DNA of 64,000 nt from Blasia pusilla (GCA_050084515.1 CM114275.1:13020001-13084000), one strand, 5' to 3'. Counted from the stretch's first letter, positions 39,879 to 51,574 are shown. Made by a program: numbers and translations. The notes: generated by a model from the sequence alone, not told the origin.

Positions 39879-42229
39879 CAATAGAACACAAGTCTTAAAC
39901 AATGTGAGGATAGATTAGGATAATTTATAGGAATAATAGAGATTAGCTTTAGGGGTAAGATGAATGTAATTTGAGCCGTTAGAGCACACAATACGGCTCG
40001 AATGAGTCCATTTTCTACCTTTCCTTCACTCTCGCGAAAAAGGTTGAGGGGGAGAGGAATACATTCTGGAAACCCAAACATTCCAAAAAAATTCTCAAAA
40101 ATTCCATACCAAATATTCGATCTTAAATGTTATGTTGAATATTTTTCCTCATCACTATTTGATAAGGAATCACTTCTTGACTCTAGTCAATCACCAATCC
40201 TCCTCCGCAACCTTTGCATACCCCTTATAACCTCATAGTGAGATGTGACATGATTAATCATCTTATGCATGCAATCTTGTTAAATACTCCCTATGTTTTT
40301 GAATCCCCCCTATATCACTATGGATCCTCTGGCACTAGATGGGGGTTTGGTTTTCCCACACATCGCACACTAACGTACATTTCTTGCATTTATGCCCCAT
40401 GGATTCCTCCCTAATTCTTCTTTGAAGGCATTGGGGGAGGGTAATAAGACAACAGATATCCATATGCATGGGAGGAGGGTAATAAGACTTCTATGATTTG
40501 ATAATATGTGAGTTCATGGACTTACAAATTCTTGGACTATGAGTATATTTTGAGTGTGTAATTTGCAAGTGGGTTGGTTACCTTTCCATGCATTTTAAGG
40601 AAAGGCATACTTACACAATTCCGAACCAAGATTTGGTCATTATCTTCTATTGCATTCTCTTTTCTTTCCTTTCAGACTCCGCATGCTAATGAGTTCTACA
40701 TTCATCTTGCTTTTCTTGGGAGAAATGAAGCCAAAATTTATTTATTTTTGTCTAAATGTACTATAAAGACCCCTTGATATTAGGTTGGAAAGTCAATTCC
40801 TTTGCTCTGGTGAGTTTTTGACAATAGATTAAGTATGAAGGCACCTTGTCCCCTCCCCTTGTATTGAACTTTCCATCCATGTTTGGATATATTATGATCT
40901 TCATGACATCTCTAGGAGGTGAGAATCTCAAAAGTGGTTGTTCATTTGGATGGAGATTTTTTTTGTGGTTGCATATGGTCAATTTGGATCCACATTCTAT
41001 GGTTTGAACAAAAGTAAGAAATTATCATAAACGCTTCATGTACTTTCTTTTTTTGGATGGTGTGAGGTTGATAAATGGGTGAATATATGCATGCATATAC
41101 TACTATTAGGCACACACTTGTGCATGGGATATTGTATGTCCACACTGCCAAATTTTGTATTGCAAATAAAATCTCCATTAAAAATTTCATGAGTAGAGCC
41201 CTTAAGCTTGGCTATTGACGCAATTTGGAGCCTTTTCTAAGAGCTGGTTAAATCCAATTTTCATTCCATGCTTCCATTGCCACTGTTTGCAAAGATGGTG
41301 GAGATTTCCCAAGGAAGTGGTAGTACTTGTTCATTTTTTTTCTCAAGTCATGTGTCACTCAATCACAAATTAAAGTGAGGAGATACGACCTCAATTTTGG
41401 ACTCATAAGGATGTTTGTTTTACACTTGTTGAGCATGGACAAGTTGAGCCACTCAAGAGGTCAATAAACTACTATGTGGAGTGTGATGCAATTTATTGGA
41501 GATGCCTACATGGTATCCGTATGGGGAGCGAAAGGAAGAATGGCATAAACTCTGTATAGTTACAAAGTTCACCATGGGACCCAAGGTAAAATTGGGAGTT
41601 TTAGTGCTCAATCAAATAGTCATGGATGATCATTGCAATGTGGATGAGCATCTCATTTTTCCTCCATGTTGGTTTCTTGTATGCCTATTCCAAATGGAGG
41701 TAGATGGTAAACAGATCCCCTTCCTAGTCTCCTTCATTCTCATAACAGTTATAGTCCACCCACTTCTTGACCATGAAATATATCATCAATCATTGTAGTA
41801 AACTTGTGTTTTTTTAATCTATAAATATATGTACATGTGTTTTGATTCTTTTGAACATCGTCTCTCATAGTCCATGGTACAAGAGATCACACAAATCATA
41901 TGGTTCATCTATTTTCTTATAAAAAATTATAGTGAAAGTTTACATACTTGCCCATGTGTATAAATATAGGTTTCCTATTTTTACTTTGATTTGGTATATA
42001 AAATCCTCAAGTTTTATATAATGGGTTAACTACAATGCACTTGTGAATGATGACAAATAGAAATTTTCTAACTTCAATTATCATGCTTCAATTAAGTCAT
42101 TTGTGAGAATTAAACATGTGCAGATCCTTCCTCCATTGTGAGATATTAAGAGGTAGAGGGATTGTTCATAGTGGAGGGTGTTGACTTATATATATTTGAT
42201 TTTGACCAGGAAGAATTCCAGGCATGTGA
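39879..42229. other. AT-rich intergenic DNA, nothing recognised
   Basis: Between copy M and the LINE fragment. No domain or structural RNA was recognised. The right part may be a decayed 3' extension of the LINE. Confidence 0.4.
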
Positions 42230-43245
42230 ATCAAGCATGGATCACATATGACTTGCACTTGGATGGAGGGGCGTGATGTTTGGGCACACAAGATATCATC
42301 CTCAAAGGACTTGGAGCTAAGAGGCATGATAACTCAACAATGTCAACATGGTATGTAGGGTTTTCCATGGTGGGTTCATTTAGTTGACTATTGCCAATGG
42401 GGGTTGGTTGTCTTGTCAAATTTCCTACGAATCTACAATCAACTCATGCCTTCCATCCAAAATAGAACCCACTATCACCTCAAAAGGTTGATCCAACCTA
42501 GCATATGCCTTGCTCAATGACTCAAGTGGTAAGTACCCTTGTTCACAATATACAAGCATGGGACTAATATAGTTCATAATACTTCATTTTGGTTCCCGGA
42601 CTACTCCAAAGAATGGTGAGAAATAATTTTTGTAGATACTCACGGAGCGCCACCGATTTCAAGTCCCAATCCCGTTCATTCACATTCCATTTTGTAGATC
42701 AAGTCACCACATCTGTAATCCACCCAATAGAGCATGTGGCTTGTGAATCTTAATTAGGAAGGCAAGAAATATCAAGAGATCTTACCCTTGCGATATAAGT
42801 GATGGTCAAGTAGAGAGCTTCTACCTCAAGCGGTAGACAACTTGTTTCCTCAAGAAGAATAACATAAGGAGTTCGGTTTCTCACATCCATTTCTTCTTGT
42901 AGAAAGATCTTTTGCACCCTCTCCACAGGCTCCTAACTTGTCTTCTTACAAGTAGGGCCCCAAACTTGGGTCCCATATAAGACCACAAGGAGAACTAAGC
43001 TTGGGTTTATAGAACTTTTAACCTGCAACGTAGGATGAGGTTTCAAAACTCAAAGCTAAGCTCCTAAATGAAAATTTCCTAAGATCCCAAAATACAAGAT
43101 GAGTTTGTCTATACCGATTTAAAAGTGCTTCTACTCTCTTTTGAAGGCAAATTTCCCAATTTACAATCACTAGAGAAATCAATAAGTGAATACTTATAGA
43201 TCTTCACTTGTTCTAATTTTTGACCTTTGAAAAAAATGACAACTT
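42230..43245 (-). pseudogene. LINE (non-LTR retrotransposon) C-terminal fragment
   Basis: Minus-strand translation shows, in changing frames, QVVIFFKGQKLEQVKIYKYS, then a WEICLQKRVEALLNRY block, VLYGTQVWGP, RVQKIFLQEEMDV, TPYVILLEETSCLPLEVEAL and YLTITYIARVRSL. These match the region after the RT palm in plant LINE proteins. It is the downstream part of the LINE whose RT core lies at 57859-58120. The two parts are separated by the inserted gypsy copy T. AACTT at 43241-43245 is the left target-site duplication of T. Confidence 0.75.
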
Positions 43246-43368
43246 TGTCGTACACATACAAAATCCACATTGCTGGTCACATCTACACACCATACAACAC
43301 CGATCTTCCTAACACACGAGTCAATCCATCCATAAACAAATACACTCACGCATATACATCAAGACCAT

Positions 43369-43627
43369 TGTCACGTCCTTAAGGATAGATCGGTGAGATC
43401 TAGTAGAGCGTCTTCAAGAGTAGTGGAGGACAGGCCTAGGAGGTCGAGCTTTCATTCTCTCTTTGTTGAACCTCTTGGCATGAGGCGGCGGAGCTATGGT
43501 CCCTTGCCTTGTGAGTGTAACCCAAGCCTCTCATTAGGAGAGTGGGTTTGGTTTGACATGAGAGAGATTGCACACCTTTGAGAGCTATGGTGTGAGATTG
43601 TGTAGAGAGAGATTGGATTCTACTTTA
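43369..43627 (+). repeat. copy P 5' terminal repeat A1 (promoter part deleted)
   Basis: Matches the start and the end of A2 (52033-52541), but about 250 bp is missing at the junction near 43450. The deletion removes the TATA region and stops just before the presumed transcript start CATTCTCTCTTTGT (43453-43466). No B unit adjoins it. Confidence 0.88.
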
Positions 43628-43640
43628 CAAAGAGAGAATG
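43627..43640 (+). other. copy P self-complementary primer-binding site
   Basis: ACAAAGAGAGAATG follows directly on A1. It is the exact reverse complement, 14 of 14, of CATTCTCTCTTTGT at 43453-43466 in A1 and at 52367-52380 in A2. The A2 copy begins 32 nt after the TATATAT box, where transcription should start. This is the arrangement of self-priming Tf1/sushi elements and differs from tRNA-primed plant elements. Confidence 0.75.
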
Positions 43641-45010
43641 AGAGAGTGAGAGAGCTTCATGGGGGATCTCACTCATCACTCGCTGTTTTTTCATGTTGGG
43701 GACCGTGTTTGTCGTTCAACGGCTCATGGGAGTGCTCATCGGAGCAAGGGTTTCTTGGATTGTTCTTTGCATTTGCCGATTTTTCGTGTGGAAGAGTGGC
43801 GTGCGGAAGCGCTGCCCAATTTCTGATAGAGATTGAGTATGGGGGAGGGTTGCCCCATGCCGGTGCTTTTGGGAGCACCATGTTGCTTTCTGATTCATTT
43901 TTACAGGTTTTACATTTTTGTTGGGAGGAATCAGTGCGGAAGCGTTGCCAAATTTTGTGTAGGAGAAAGAGACATTGGGCTTTACGACAGTCCCTGTCAG
44001 TTTTTACTGGAATATTTTATTCTAAATATTTTTTGATAATGGCGTAGGTAATGAAGCTGTGCACGCTGTGCAAAAAAAAATGCACAATTTGGAGTTGCAA
44101 GCAAAAAGTTATGGTCAATCTTGCAAAATTTCCATTGCTAGGCAATTTTTAGGGTTAAATTGTGCAAACCCTAAACGAGCCGCCACACCGGCGGCGGCCG
44201 TCGCCGTCATAGTCACCGTCAATGGTCAACCTTCACTATCGATGGTCAATCGTCACCATCACCATCACCATTCGGCCGTCACCATCAACGGTCAACCGTC
44301 ACCGTCAATGGTCCAGCGTCCGTTGTCCACCCTTGGTTGCTATTGTCGTGGTTACCGAGTGGAGGGTCTTCCATAACGTTCATTGATTCTCGGAGTGTGG
44401 GTTTATTGCTGATTCTCAGAGTGTAGGTTTATTGTTGATTAAGGAGGGTATGCCACCGAGTGCCGCATCCCATCATCGAGGGCCGTGCCGTTTGTAGCCA
44501 TTCCGTGCTGCCTGCAACGCCGCACCGTTCTGTTGGAACCGCACCGTCTATCGAGGAGTTTTGAGCAACGTCAGTACAGGATGAGTATGACTTGCTGATT
44601 GGAGGAGTTGTCTCCACGACCGAGTTGGGGTCGAGATTTGCAGTTGCTAAGGAGCGACATTGACATGTGTTCACGTTACCCATTCTGGTCCATAACCTTG
44701 CACGTGTGAGGGATTCTGGGATTTGGGTAGTGTATTTGGGGATACTGGGTGTGTGGATGCTGAGAGTATCATTTATGTATGTGGTTTAGGGGACATAGAC
44801 ATGTGAGGAATATCCGAAGTTGAGGGTAGGTTATCGATGAAATGATAGCCTGGTCGATTTGCCCCACCACGCCGCTTATTGCCGCACGTTATATGTCTCG
44901 GGGAGGGAGAGTGTAGATCGAGTGTCGCATATTTGGGATGAATGATTGAGGGATTACTTGCAAGGCAAGAGTGATCGGGTGAGAAGGGCAAGAGGATCAT
45001 CACCGCGTCC
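43641..45010 (+). other. copy P untranslated leader
   Basis: Matches the leader of copy M. It contains two copies of a GCGGAAGCG(C/T)TGCC motif (about 43803 and 43937) and the GGTCAACCGTCACC-type tandem array at 44215-44310. No conserved frame was found; the open frames here differ between copies. Confidence 0.65.
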
Positions 45011-46500
45011 GTTCGGGACTTTGAGAGGCAAGGTGGTGAACCCGACAGTAGCTCTAGAGGTTTTACGCGGAGTGGCGTGAGGTTCCGAGGATCTCCACGT
45101 GAGGGACCACCTCGACCTCCTTCTGTGTCATCGTCAGACGAGGGGGAGGGTGTAGAGGAGTTTGTGAGCACATCGCCACATATTGTGAGTGGTCCTACCA
45201 ATTGGGCGTACGAGATGGACGACCGGGGTAGAGGACCGCGTTGGTTTTCAGGTGCAATAGGCACGATTTCATAGCAGAGTTTAGGAGTTGGTGCGACTCC
45301 CAGCGGGCCAGGAACTCTAGAGAGTTCAACCCGTTTAGAGCATGGAACGGTATGTTCCAGCATTTAGAGGGTCGCCCATGGACGATTACCATGAGTTCTC
45401 TCACAGATATGCACGTGAGATCGAGGCGTGGAGACTCTACTATGACCCACATTATGTGTCATGGACGAAGCCGTTCCCAGAGGAGGAGGAGGAGTTAGGA
45501 GAGGCTACTTCCTCTTCCACTAAGGATGTTTTAGGAGGGGTCACTCGCACGGGAGCAGTTGCACCGTCTAGTCGGGTTCGTCCCAGGTTCAACCCTGTGA
45601 TTGAGTTCTTTGCTGAGTTGAGGGCGAGCTACCAGGGGGTACGGACGGAGAAGTTGGAGAGCATCCACGACTTCCAGAGGCGCCCAGGTGAGAGTTTGCA
45701 TGAGGCTTACACTCGCTTGCGCCGGTTGATCAACGTCACTTAGGGGGTGACAGAGGCTCAGGCTATCCGGTCATGGTACGCGATGTTGGACCGAACCCTG
45801 CGGACACGGGTACGGGAGGGGGTGCTTCTTATGAACACCTCCCCTACGTTGAGAGATGTTTTTAGGACCGCCGAGAACATTGAGCGCAACATGGCGGAGG
45901 AGAGCGTAGCCACCATGGGTTTTGGGGAGAGCGATCCACGATTATGCGCACCACCTATGCAAAGAACGTGGACTCCGGGATAGGTTGACTGTGGCACCAC
46001 GAGCTCAGGGAGGATACCGGGAGGCCGTGCCATAGAGACCTGCGCCTTCATATGCGGCTCAACAGCAGCCGCCTACTATTACTTGTTGGTCATGTGGTGG
46101 AGCCCATCATCAACGCAATTTCACTCCTAAGGGTCATGGACGTGTGCCTCAGCATGGAGGAGGAGATGGTGCTGCACTAGGAGGTTATCAGTGTGACTAT
46201 TGTCAGAGTTATGGTCATACACGCGCCAGGTGTTTCAATTTACATCCTGAGTTACGTCCGGACCGAGGGCCAGAGAGGGCACCAGAGCAAGTAGCCGGTC
46301 CGGGTGGGCGTAGAGATCGTGCACCAGGTGGTCCCGTTGGGGGACGAGGAGCTGGAGTTTCCCGATAGGGTGGTTGAGCTGCCCGTGGAGGAGGTAGAGT
46401 ACCACCACCTAGACGCACCGAGGGAGACACCGGACGTGAGGCTGGGATGGCTGCTTAGATATAGCAGCTACAGGAGCAGATTTCCTCTATGGCATTGAGG
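45011..46500 (+). pseudogene. copy P gag with CCHC zinc knuckles
   Basis: Reads VRFRGSPREGPPRPPS, then after a frameshift FRSWCDSQRARNSREFNPF and MFQHLEG. The capsid-like part follows (ESIHDFQRRPGESLHEAYTR, LRRLIN), then RSWYAMLDRTLRTRVREGVL. The knuckles are CWSCGGAHHQRN (its last Cys is changed) and an intact CDYCQSYGHTRARC near 46190-46230. A TAG at 45741 stands where copy M has CAA. Gag is expected to coat and package the element RNA. Confidence 0.88.
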
Positions 46501-46689
46501 TTACCCGATGCCGGATCCGTAGCATCGACATCATATGGAACAGCGAGAGATCTGGAGGATCCTGGTTGGATGTGCGGGGTTGCCCAGATGAAGGCCGCCG
46601 CAATTGTGATGCGTGGAGCAGCCGCAGAGTTGGATCCATAGCGAGGGGAAGCCAGAAAACACACTAGGCTTCTTCAGTCTTTCACGTTG

Positions 46690-47560
46690 TCCGAAGCGAT
46701 GAGGACCCCATCGATGGGTCCTCATCAAAGTTCCTTGAGAGTTGGTGATGTTGTTGGTGTGCAGGCACGGAGGACGATGGGAGAAGCGAGTGCGACGACT
46801 CCTATTGTTGATGCTCAGGAAGGGCATGTGTTGAGCATATTGTTGGGGCCGGCCACCGTTGTGTACCGCACTCCTTTATTTTTTTGCTTCCGATGTTATG
46901 ACGTTGGCGGGTACGCCCATCGAGGCTTTTCGGCTGGCCGCTTCGCTATGTGAGCATGGAGTTGGAGTTTGTGCATCACGTTCAGAGGTGATTGCAGAGG
47001 AGGAGATGGACCTGCCCTTGGAGCGGATGCTCGAACCGTCCACGTCAGATTCATGGCAGGCTACGGCTGCTAGGATGGCGGAGATGCCCGCTAGACCCGC
47101 GATAGAGCATGCCATGGCTTCTCCTGGTGTTGTGTTGCTGGATAACCAAGGAAAGGTCTTCCAGTTGGTGAGTCTTGGAGGTAGAGCTTTTAGTCGCGGC
47201 AGCGTCTTGTTGATTCGGAGCGCAACCCCTGATGTTGGGGAAAGCGTCATTTAGAGGATTGGGCTTGACGAGAGCCGATGTGGAGCGTTGTCCATTCCGG
47301 ATACAGAAATCCTTGGGTGGAGCGAGTACTACATGGTATATTACCCGATAAGAGGTTGTGGTGAGGATTCACCCGGGACATCCTACAGATGAGTCCGTGG
47401 TGCGCGCCAAGGCGATAGTGACTTATGCAGAGTCCTACGACGTCTTGGTTGGTGGAGCAGTGTTATACCCGATGGGGTTTTCCTGGATTCTTGGGAGGAG
47501 TCGGCCCCTCTGAGACCAGGATGGCAGTCAGGTGATGGGCGCCTTAGCTCATTACCCATT
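46690..47560 (+). pseudogene. copy P protease region
   Basis: Starts with a segment shared with M (GEASATTPIVDAQEGHV) and then holds about 230 bp absent from M. In T the part reading DLPLERML...SPGVVLLDNQ is recognisable, so this block is ancestral and M lost it. The retropepsin site follows KVFQLVSLGGRAF. Two single-base losses near 47210 turn the expected LLDSGAQPL into a broken frame. The downstream block around AKAIVTYAESYDVLVGG is recognisable to about 47500. Confidence 0.82.
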
Positions 47561-47879
47561 CAATTCACAGGTGCAGTGATCGAGCAACGGCCAGGAGAGA
47601 TGGCGACCTTAGCAGCATTTAGCAGTGCCATCACTTGGCCTAGTGATTTGATTGAGGCACATGTCCATGTAGAGGATACTCCCGTTCCTGACATTTCTAT
47701 GGAGAGGAGTGTTATGGTAGCTGCATCATTCCGTGGAGGAGAGGTGCCGTTGTGGGGCTCGACTGAGGAGCTTCGACGATTGGCAGATGAGCACGTGCAG
47801 ACCGCGTGGAGCAAGGCGTTTGCACCAGAGCATGACGGGTCTGAGGAACACAAGGTAGCAGGGAGTGCTACGATGACAC

Positions 47880-48884
47880 CATTGGATACCACATCCATTG
47901 TGTGGTGTACCTCGGAGGAGGGTATTCGAGTGTTAGATCTCTTTGGAGGGATTAGTACGGGGTTAGCTGCTATTTTGCAGGCATGAGTGCGAGTACAACA
48001 GTACCTGTATGTGGAGAGTGATGATGTTGCAAGGCGCGTCTCACTACGACATAAGGCGCAGTTACGCCTACGTTTTTCCGACTTATTTTCTGCGTCCACA
48101 ATACAAGGATACCAAAGTTCCCTACCGAGGGATATTTCCTTGTTTGGGGCGCAGGACTTAGAGCGGGTAGGGACCATTGATTTGGTCATTGCCGGTTGGC
48201 CATGTCAGGGCCAATCGAGTGCTGGAGGAGGCAGCGGTTTGGCTGACACTTGATCCAGGTTGTTTTGGGAGATGTTGAGGGTCTTACGGCAGTTGCAGAA
48301 GCACCAATCTCGTTCTCTAGCCTACATTGTGGAGAATATGCCGATCTTAGGAGATTCCTGGTCACGGGTGGTGACGAGTGCTGATCAGGTGCGTGCTTGG
48401 ATCGGCCCAGCAATGTTCTTAGATGCGGCGAGTGTAGGTTCTAGAGCCCATTGCCCACGTCTACGGTGGACCAACTTGGTGCCTCATGCGGTGTTACGGA
48501 GGGCGTATGCGAGAGTGGAGCGCCCCTCCCATTTGTTAGTGGATTCCATTCTGGATCCAGGTCATCGATCACAGGCAGTGAGGCACGATGATCGACCACC
48601 GTTGATTGTGGTCAATAGGGTAGGCAGGCCATGGGCCCACGTTTGTGAGTTTTCTCGCTTCCTATGCATACAAGGAGGCCGGTCCTGGCTTGGTTTGGGA
48701 TGAGCAGGTTCAGCGGTTGGTGGAGCCCAACGCCGACGAGAGAGAGCGAGCGATGGGATTTCCCACAGGAGTGACGGCAGTACCATCAATGTCAGAGGCA
48801 TCACAACGCCATGTCTTGGGTCAGGTGATGGACCTGAACTGCTTGATATGGATCCTCAGCTTGGGAGTGGCTGAGCAGCGTCGT
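47880..48884 (+). pseudogene. copy P C5-cytosine DNA methyltransferase domain (all motifs present)
   Basis: About 330 codons between protease and RT. Motif I VLDLFGGISTGL (47930), motif II QQYLYVESDDVARR, motif IV VIAGWPCQGQSSAG with the catalytic PCQ at 48200-48208, motif VI VENM (48329-48340), motif VIII GSRAHCPRLRWTNL, a recognition-domain segment, motif IX PNADERERAMGFPTG and motif X LGQVMDLNCLIWIL. The order is canonical and not DRM-like; the ERERAMGFP and LGxxMDLN motifs resemble plant and animal de novo-type enzymes. Function in the family: methylation of cytosine C5 with S-adenosylmethionine. Defects: a TGA after motif I (47984), a TGA after motif IV (48251; copy M has CGG), and a frameshift near 48650. 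The domain is inherited within the retrotransposon, since M and T carry it at the same place. Confidence 0.93.
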
Positions 48885-50080
48885 ATGAGATCACGACATA
48901 TCACAAAGGTTGCGTTGGTGAGCCCCATGCCTACCGAGATGGTGGAGGCACTGGCTGGGGGCGAGACCCGAGGAGATCTACGCACCAAGGGAGATCGGGA
49001 GAGACACCCTTGGACTTCTTGGGATGTTGTGCAGGTACGCAAGGAGATGATAGCCACATCATCGAGCGTGGTTTCGGGCACTGCACGTGGAGGAGATCAG
49101 AGTTTGTAGCTGAGCCGGATACCATCAGCTGCCTATCAGATTGGAGGACATGCAGAAGACGGCATTTTGGGGCATCGATCCTCACGGGAAGGATTGTTTG
49201 TACCAGTGGCGGTTCTTACTATGTGGGTTAAAGAACACCCCGGCTGAGTTTCAAAGGGTCATGGATAGGATCTTGGCTAGTCTGGATTTTGCTAGGTGTT
49301 ATATTGATGACATTATAGTCTTTAGCACCACGGTTGAGGAGCATGAGCGACATCTAGAGGAGGTGTTTTGACGATTGCAATTACATGGGCTGAAGCTACA
49401 TCCAGGCAAGTGCAAGTTCTTCTACGACCAGATTGAGTGCTTGGGTCATACAATATACCCAGGGGGCCTTGGTGTTCAGCAGACAAAGGTAAAGGCTATC
49501 TCACGCATTCCATGCCCTACAGATGTGAGCCGTGTTCGCGCATTCATGGGATTGGCGAACTTCTATCGGCGATATGTCAAGGGATTCAGTTCGATTGCGA
49601 AGCCGCTGACTTTGTTGACCAAGGTGGATCACGAGTGGAACTGGGGGGATGAGCAGGAGCGAGCATTTTAGTTGCTCAAGGATAGGTTGACATCCGCGCC
49701 CATCTTGAGGAGACCGATAAGAGGGCGTCCTTTCCAGTTGCACACAGATTGGAGCATGTTGGGGCTTGGAGCGGTGCTCACTCAGCATGATGATGAGGGT
49801 AGAGAGTTCGTGGTGGCTTACGCTAGCAGCTCGAACAACGGTGCAAAGGCGAAGTACAGCTCGTATTAGGGTGAGTGCTTGGTTGCGGTGTGGCTGTCGC
49901 GCATTTCAGGTGTTACTTATTCGGCAACCCCTTTACCATCACACTGATCATCAACCACTGAAGTGGTTGATGGAGTCCGACAAGCTTATAGGGAAGCTTG
50001 CAAGATGGGCTATGTTGTTGCAGGATTATGATTTTCAGGTGGTACATAGACCTGGGATGGTCAAACAGGATGTAGAGGGG
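48885..50080 (+). pseudogene. copy P reverse transcriptase (N-terminal half deleted) and RNase H
   Basis: After a linker (SPMPTEMVEALAGG to 49109) the RT resumes at EDMQKTAFWGIDPHGKDCLY. Compared with copy M, about 550 bp with the first catalytic Asp region is lost. Present are GLKNTPAEFQRVMD, RCYIDDIIVFS (YIDD), GLKLHPGKCKFFYD, and the connection MGLANFYRRYVKGFSSIAKP. The RNase H part includes FQLHTDWSMLGLGAVL and TDHQPLKWLMESDKL. Stops at 49369 and 49867 (copy M has sense codons) and at 49669 (shared with copy M) interrupt it. Confidence 0.92.
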
Positions 50081-51574
50081 TTGAGTCGTAACCCATGCCT
50101 AAGTCAGCGAGATGCGACTGGAGCTCGATGGCATGGAGAGAGTGATGAGGAGTCAGTGCCAAGATGGCACGCGTCAGCCTATTTAGGCATGTTGGCTATG
50201 GAGAGCGAGAGTGTGGAGACTTCGATGGCGAGGTCTAGTGGAGAGTCCTTGGATCCCAAGGCCAGTGAGGAGACGATAGGTGGCCGAGATATTCATGATG
50301 ATGGAGTAGTCTTGGAGTACCTTTGTACTGGCAGCCTTGTGAGCATTGTGGGTGCTAGAGAGCGAGATCAGATCCTACAGCGGGCCAGACGGTTCCGTTG
50401 GGAGGGGACACATGTTTTGAGGGTTTGGGAGGATGGCAGAGTACGCGTAGTGCCACATCCTTTGCTGAGAGCACGACTAGTGCAGCATGCCCACGAGGAG
50501 TTGGGTCACTTTGGGGTGAAGCGGACGTACAGCTTGCTCAAAATTCAGTATTGGTGGCGAGGCATGCAGACTGACGTTCAACAGTTTGTTGCCAAGTGCA
50601 TGGTGTGTGATCGGGTCCGAGCATCGTTCAATGCTCCGACTCCACAATTGCATCCATTATCGATCATGGGCTTAGGGTATAGATGGAGTTTGGATTTTGT
50701 AGGACCTTTGCCTTTGACGGAGCATCACAGTCGCTATGTGTTGGTAATGGTCGAGCACTTCTCGAAGTGGATCGAGTTGGTTGCATTGTTGACAAAGCGA
50801 GTGAGGGAGTAGCTTATGCCTTCCTTGACAGAGTACTCAGTCATTATGGCGCACCGACTGAGGTGTTGACAAACCAGGGTACCGAGTTTCGCGGTGAGTT
50901 CCATGCCTTGTGTGATCAAGCGCTCATCGACCATCGTACGACTTCGCGAGATCATCCCGAGGCGGATGGATTAGCGGAGAGAGTTGTGCAGATGGTGAAG
51001 AGGAGTTTACTTGCAGAGAGGTTACCTAGGAGATTGGGACATCCAGTTGCCATGGTTGGCGTTGGGATACAAATTCAGCAGGAAGTTATCCTTAGCGTCT
51101 TTTTCACCATACTTGCTACTTTATGGCCGAGAGCAAGATTTACCTGCGGCCATTCGTCGAGATGCTGGTGAGGTGCTGGACCTTGATGACCCAGATGTAT
51201 GGATGCAAGCATGTTCTCAGAGGGCTGAGTTATTTCGGAGAGAGATGCCCATGGCGTTCAAGAACTTGGCGATTGTGCCGCATCGGGATACGTTGAGGTA
51301 TGCGACTATTCGGGCTGGTGGTTATCGACCAACTATCTGGAGATTTCATCAGAGAGATTATATCTACTTGCAGCAGACGGCACCAACGACGTTGGATGTG
51401 ACTGCAGGGCGCACTATCTTGAGAGTGCGTGACGTTTTGCCATCCGGTGTTCTCTTGTTGGAGGGACGCGATGGTATGGTATGGAAGGACCATGTGCGTA
51501 ATTGTGCACCATGTCACCTTCCTAACATTGATGGTATAGTGGATCCGAGCTTAGCAATAGTTCCTGCAGGCTTG
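50081..51574 (+). pseudogene. copy P integrase
   Basis: Zinc domain HAHEELGHFGVKRTY...CMVC (about 50485-50615). Core: WSLDFVGPLPLTEHHSRYV, then VLTNQGTEFRGEF, in which the second catalytic Asp of copy M is Asn, and HPEADGLAERVVQMV with the Glu. Frameshifts lie near 50800 and 51040. The C-terminal part has LLLYGREQDLPAAIRRDAG, GGYRPTIWRFHQRDYIYLQQ and a GVLLLEGRDGMVWKDHVRN segment leading into the PHD finger. Integrase cuts target DNA and joins cDNA ends; the 5-bp duplications at copies M and T fit this. Confidence 0.9.

Noticed and set aside
43246-43368. Reading this as the B unit missing from the 5' end of P
   Set aside because: It is similar to B, but in the opposite orientation to P. It fits the 3' end of copy T, including the AACTT duplication.
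43568-44047. 159-codon open frame in the copy P leader
   Set aside because: The frame is not conserved in the leader of copy M, so it is probably a chance frame in the untranslated leader.
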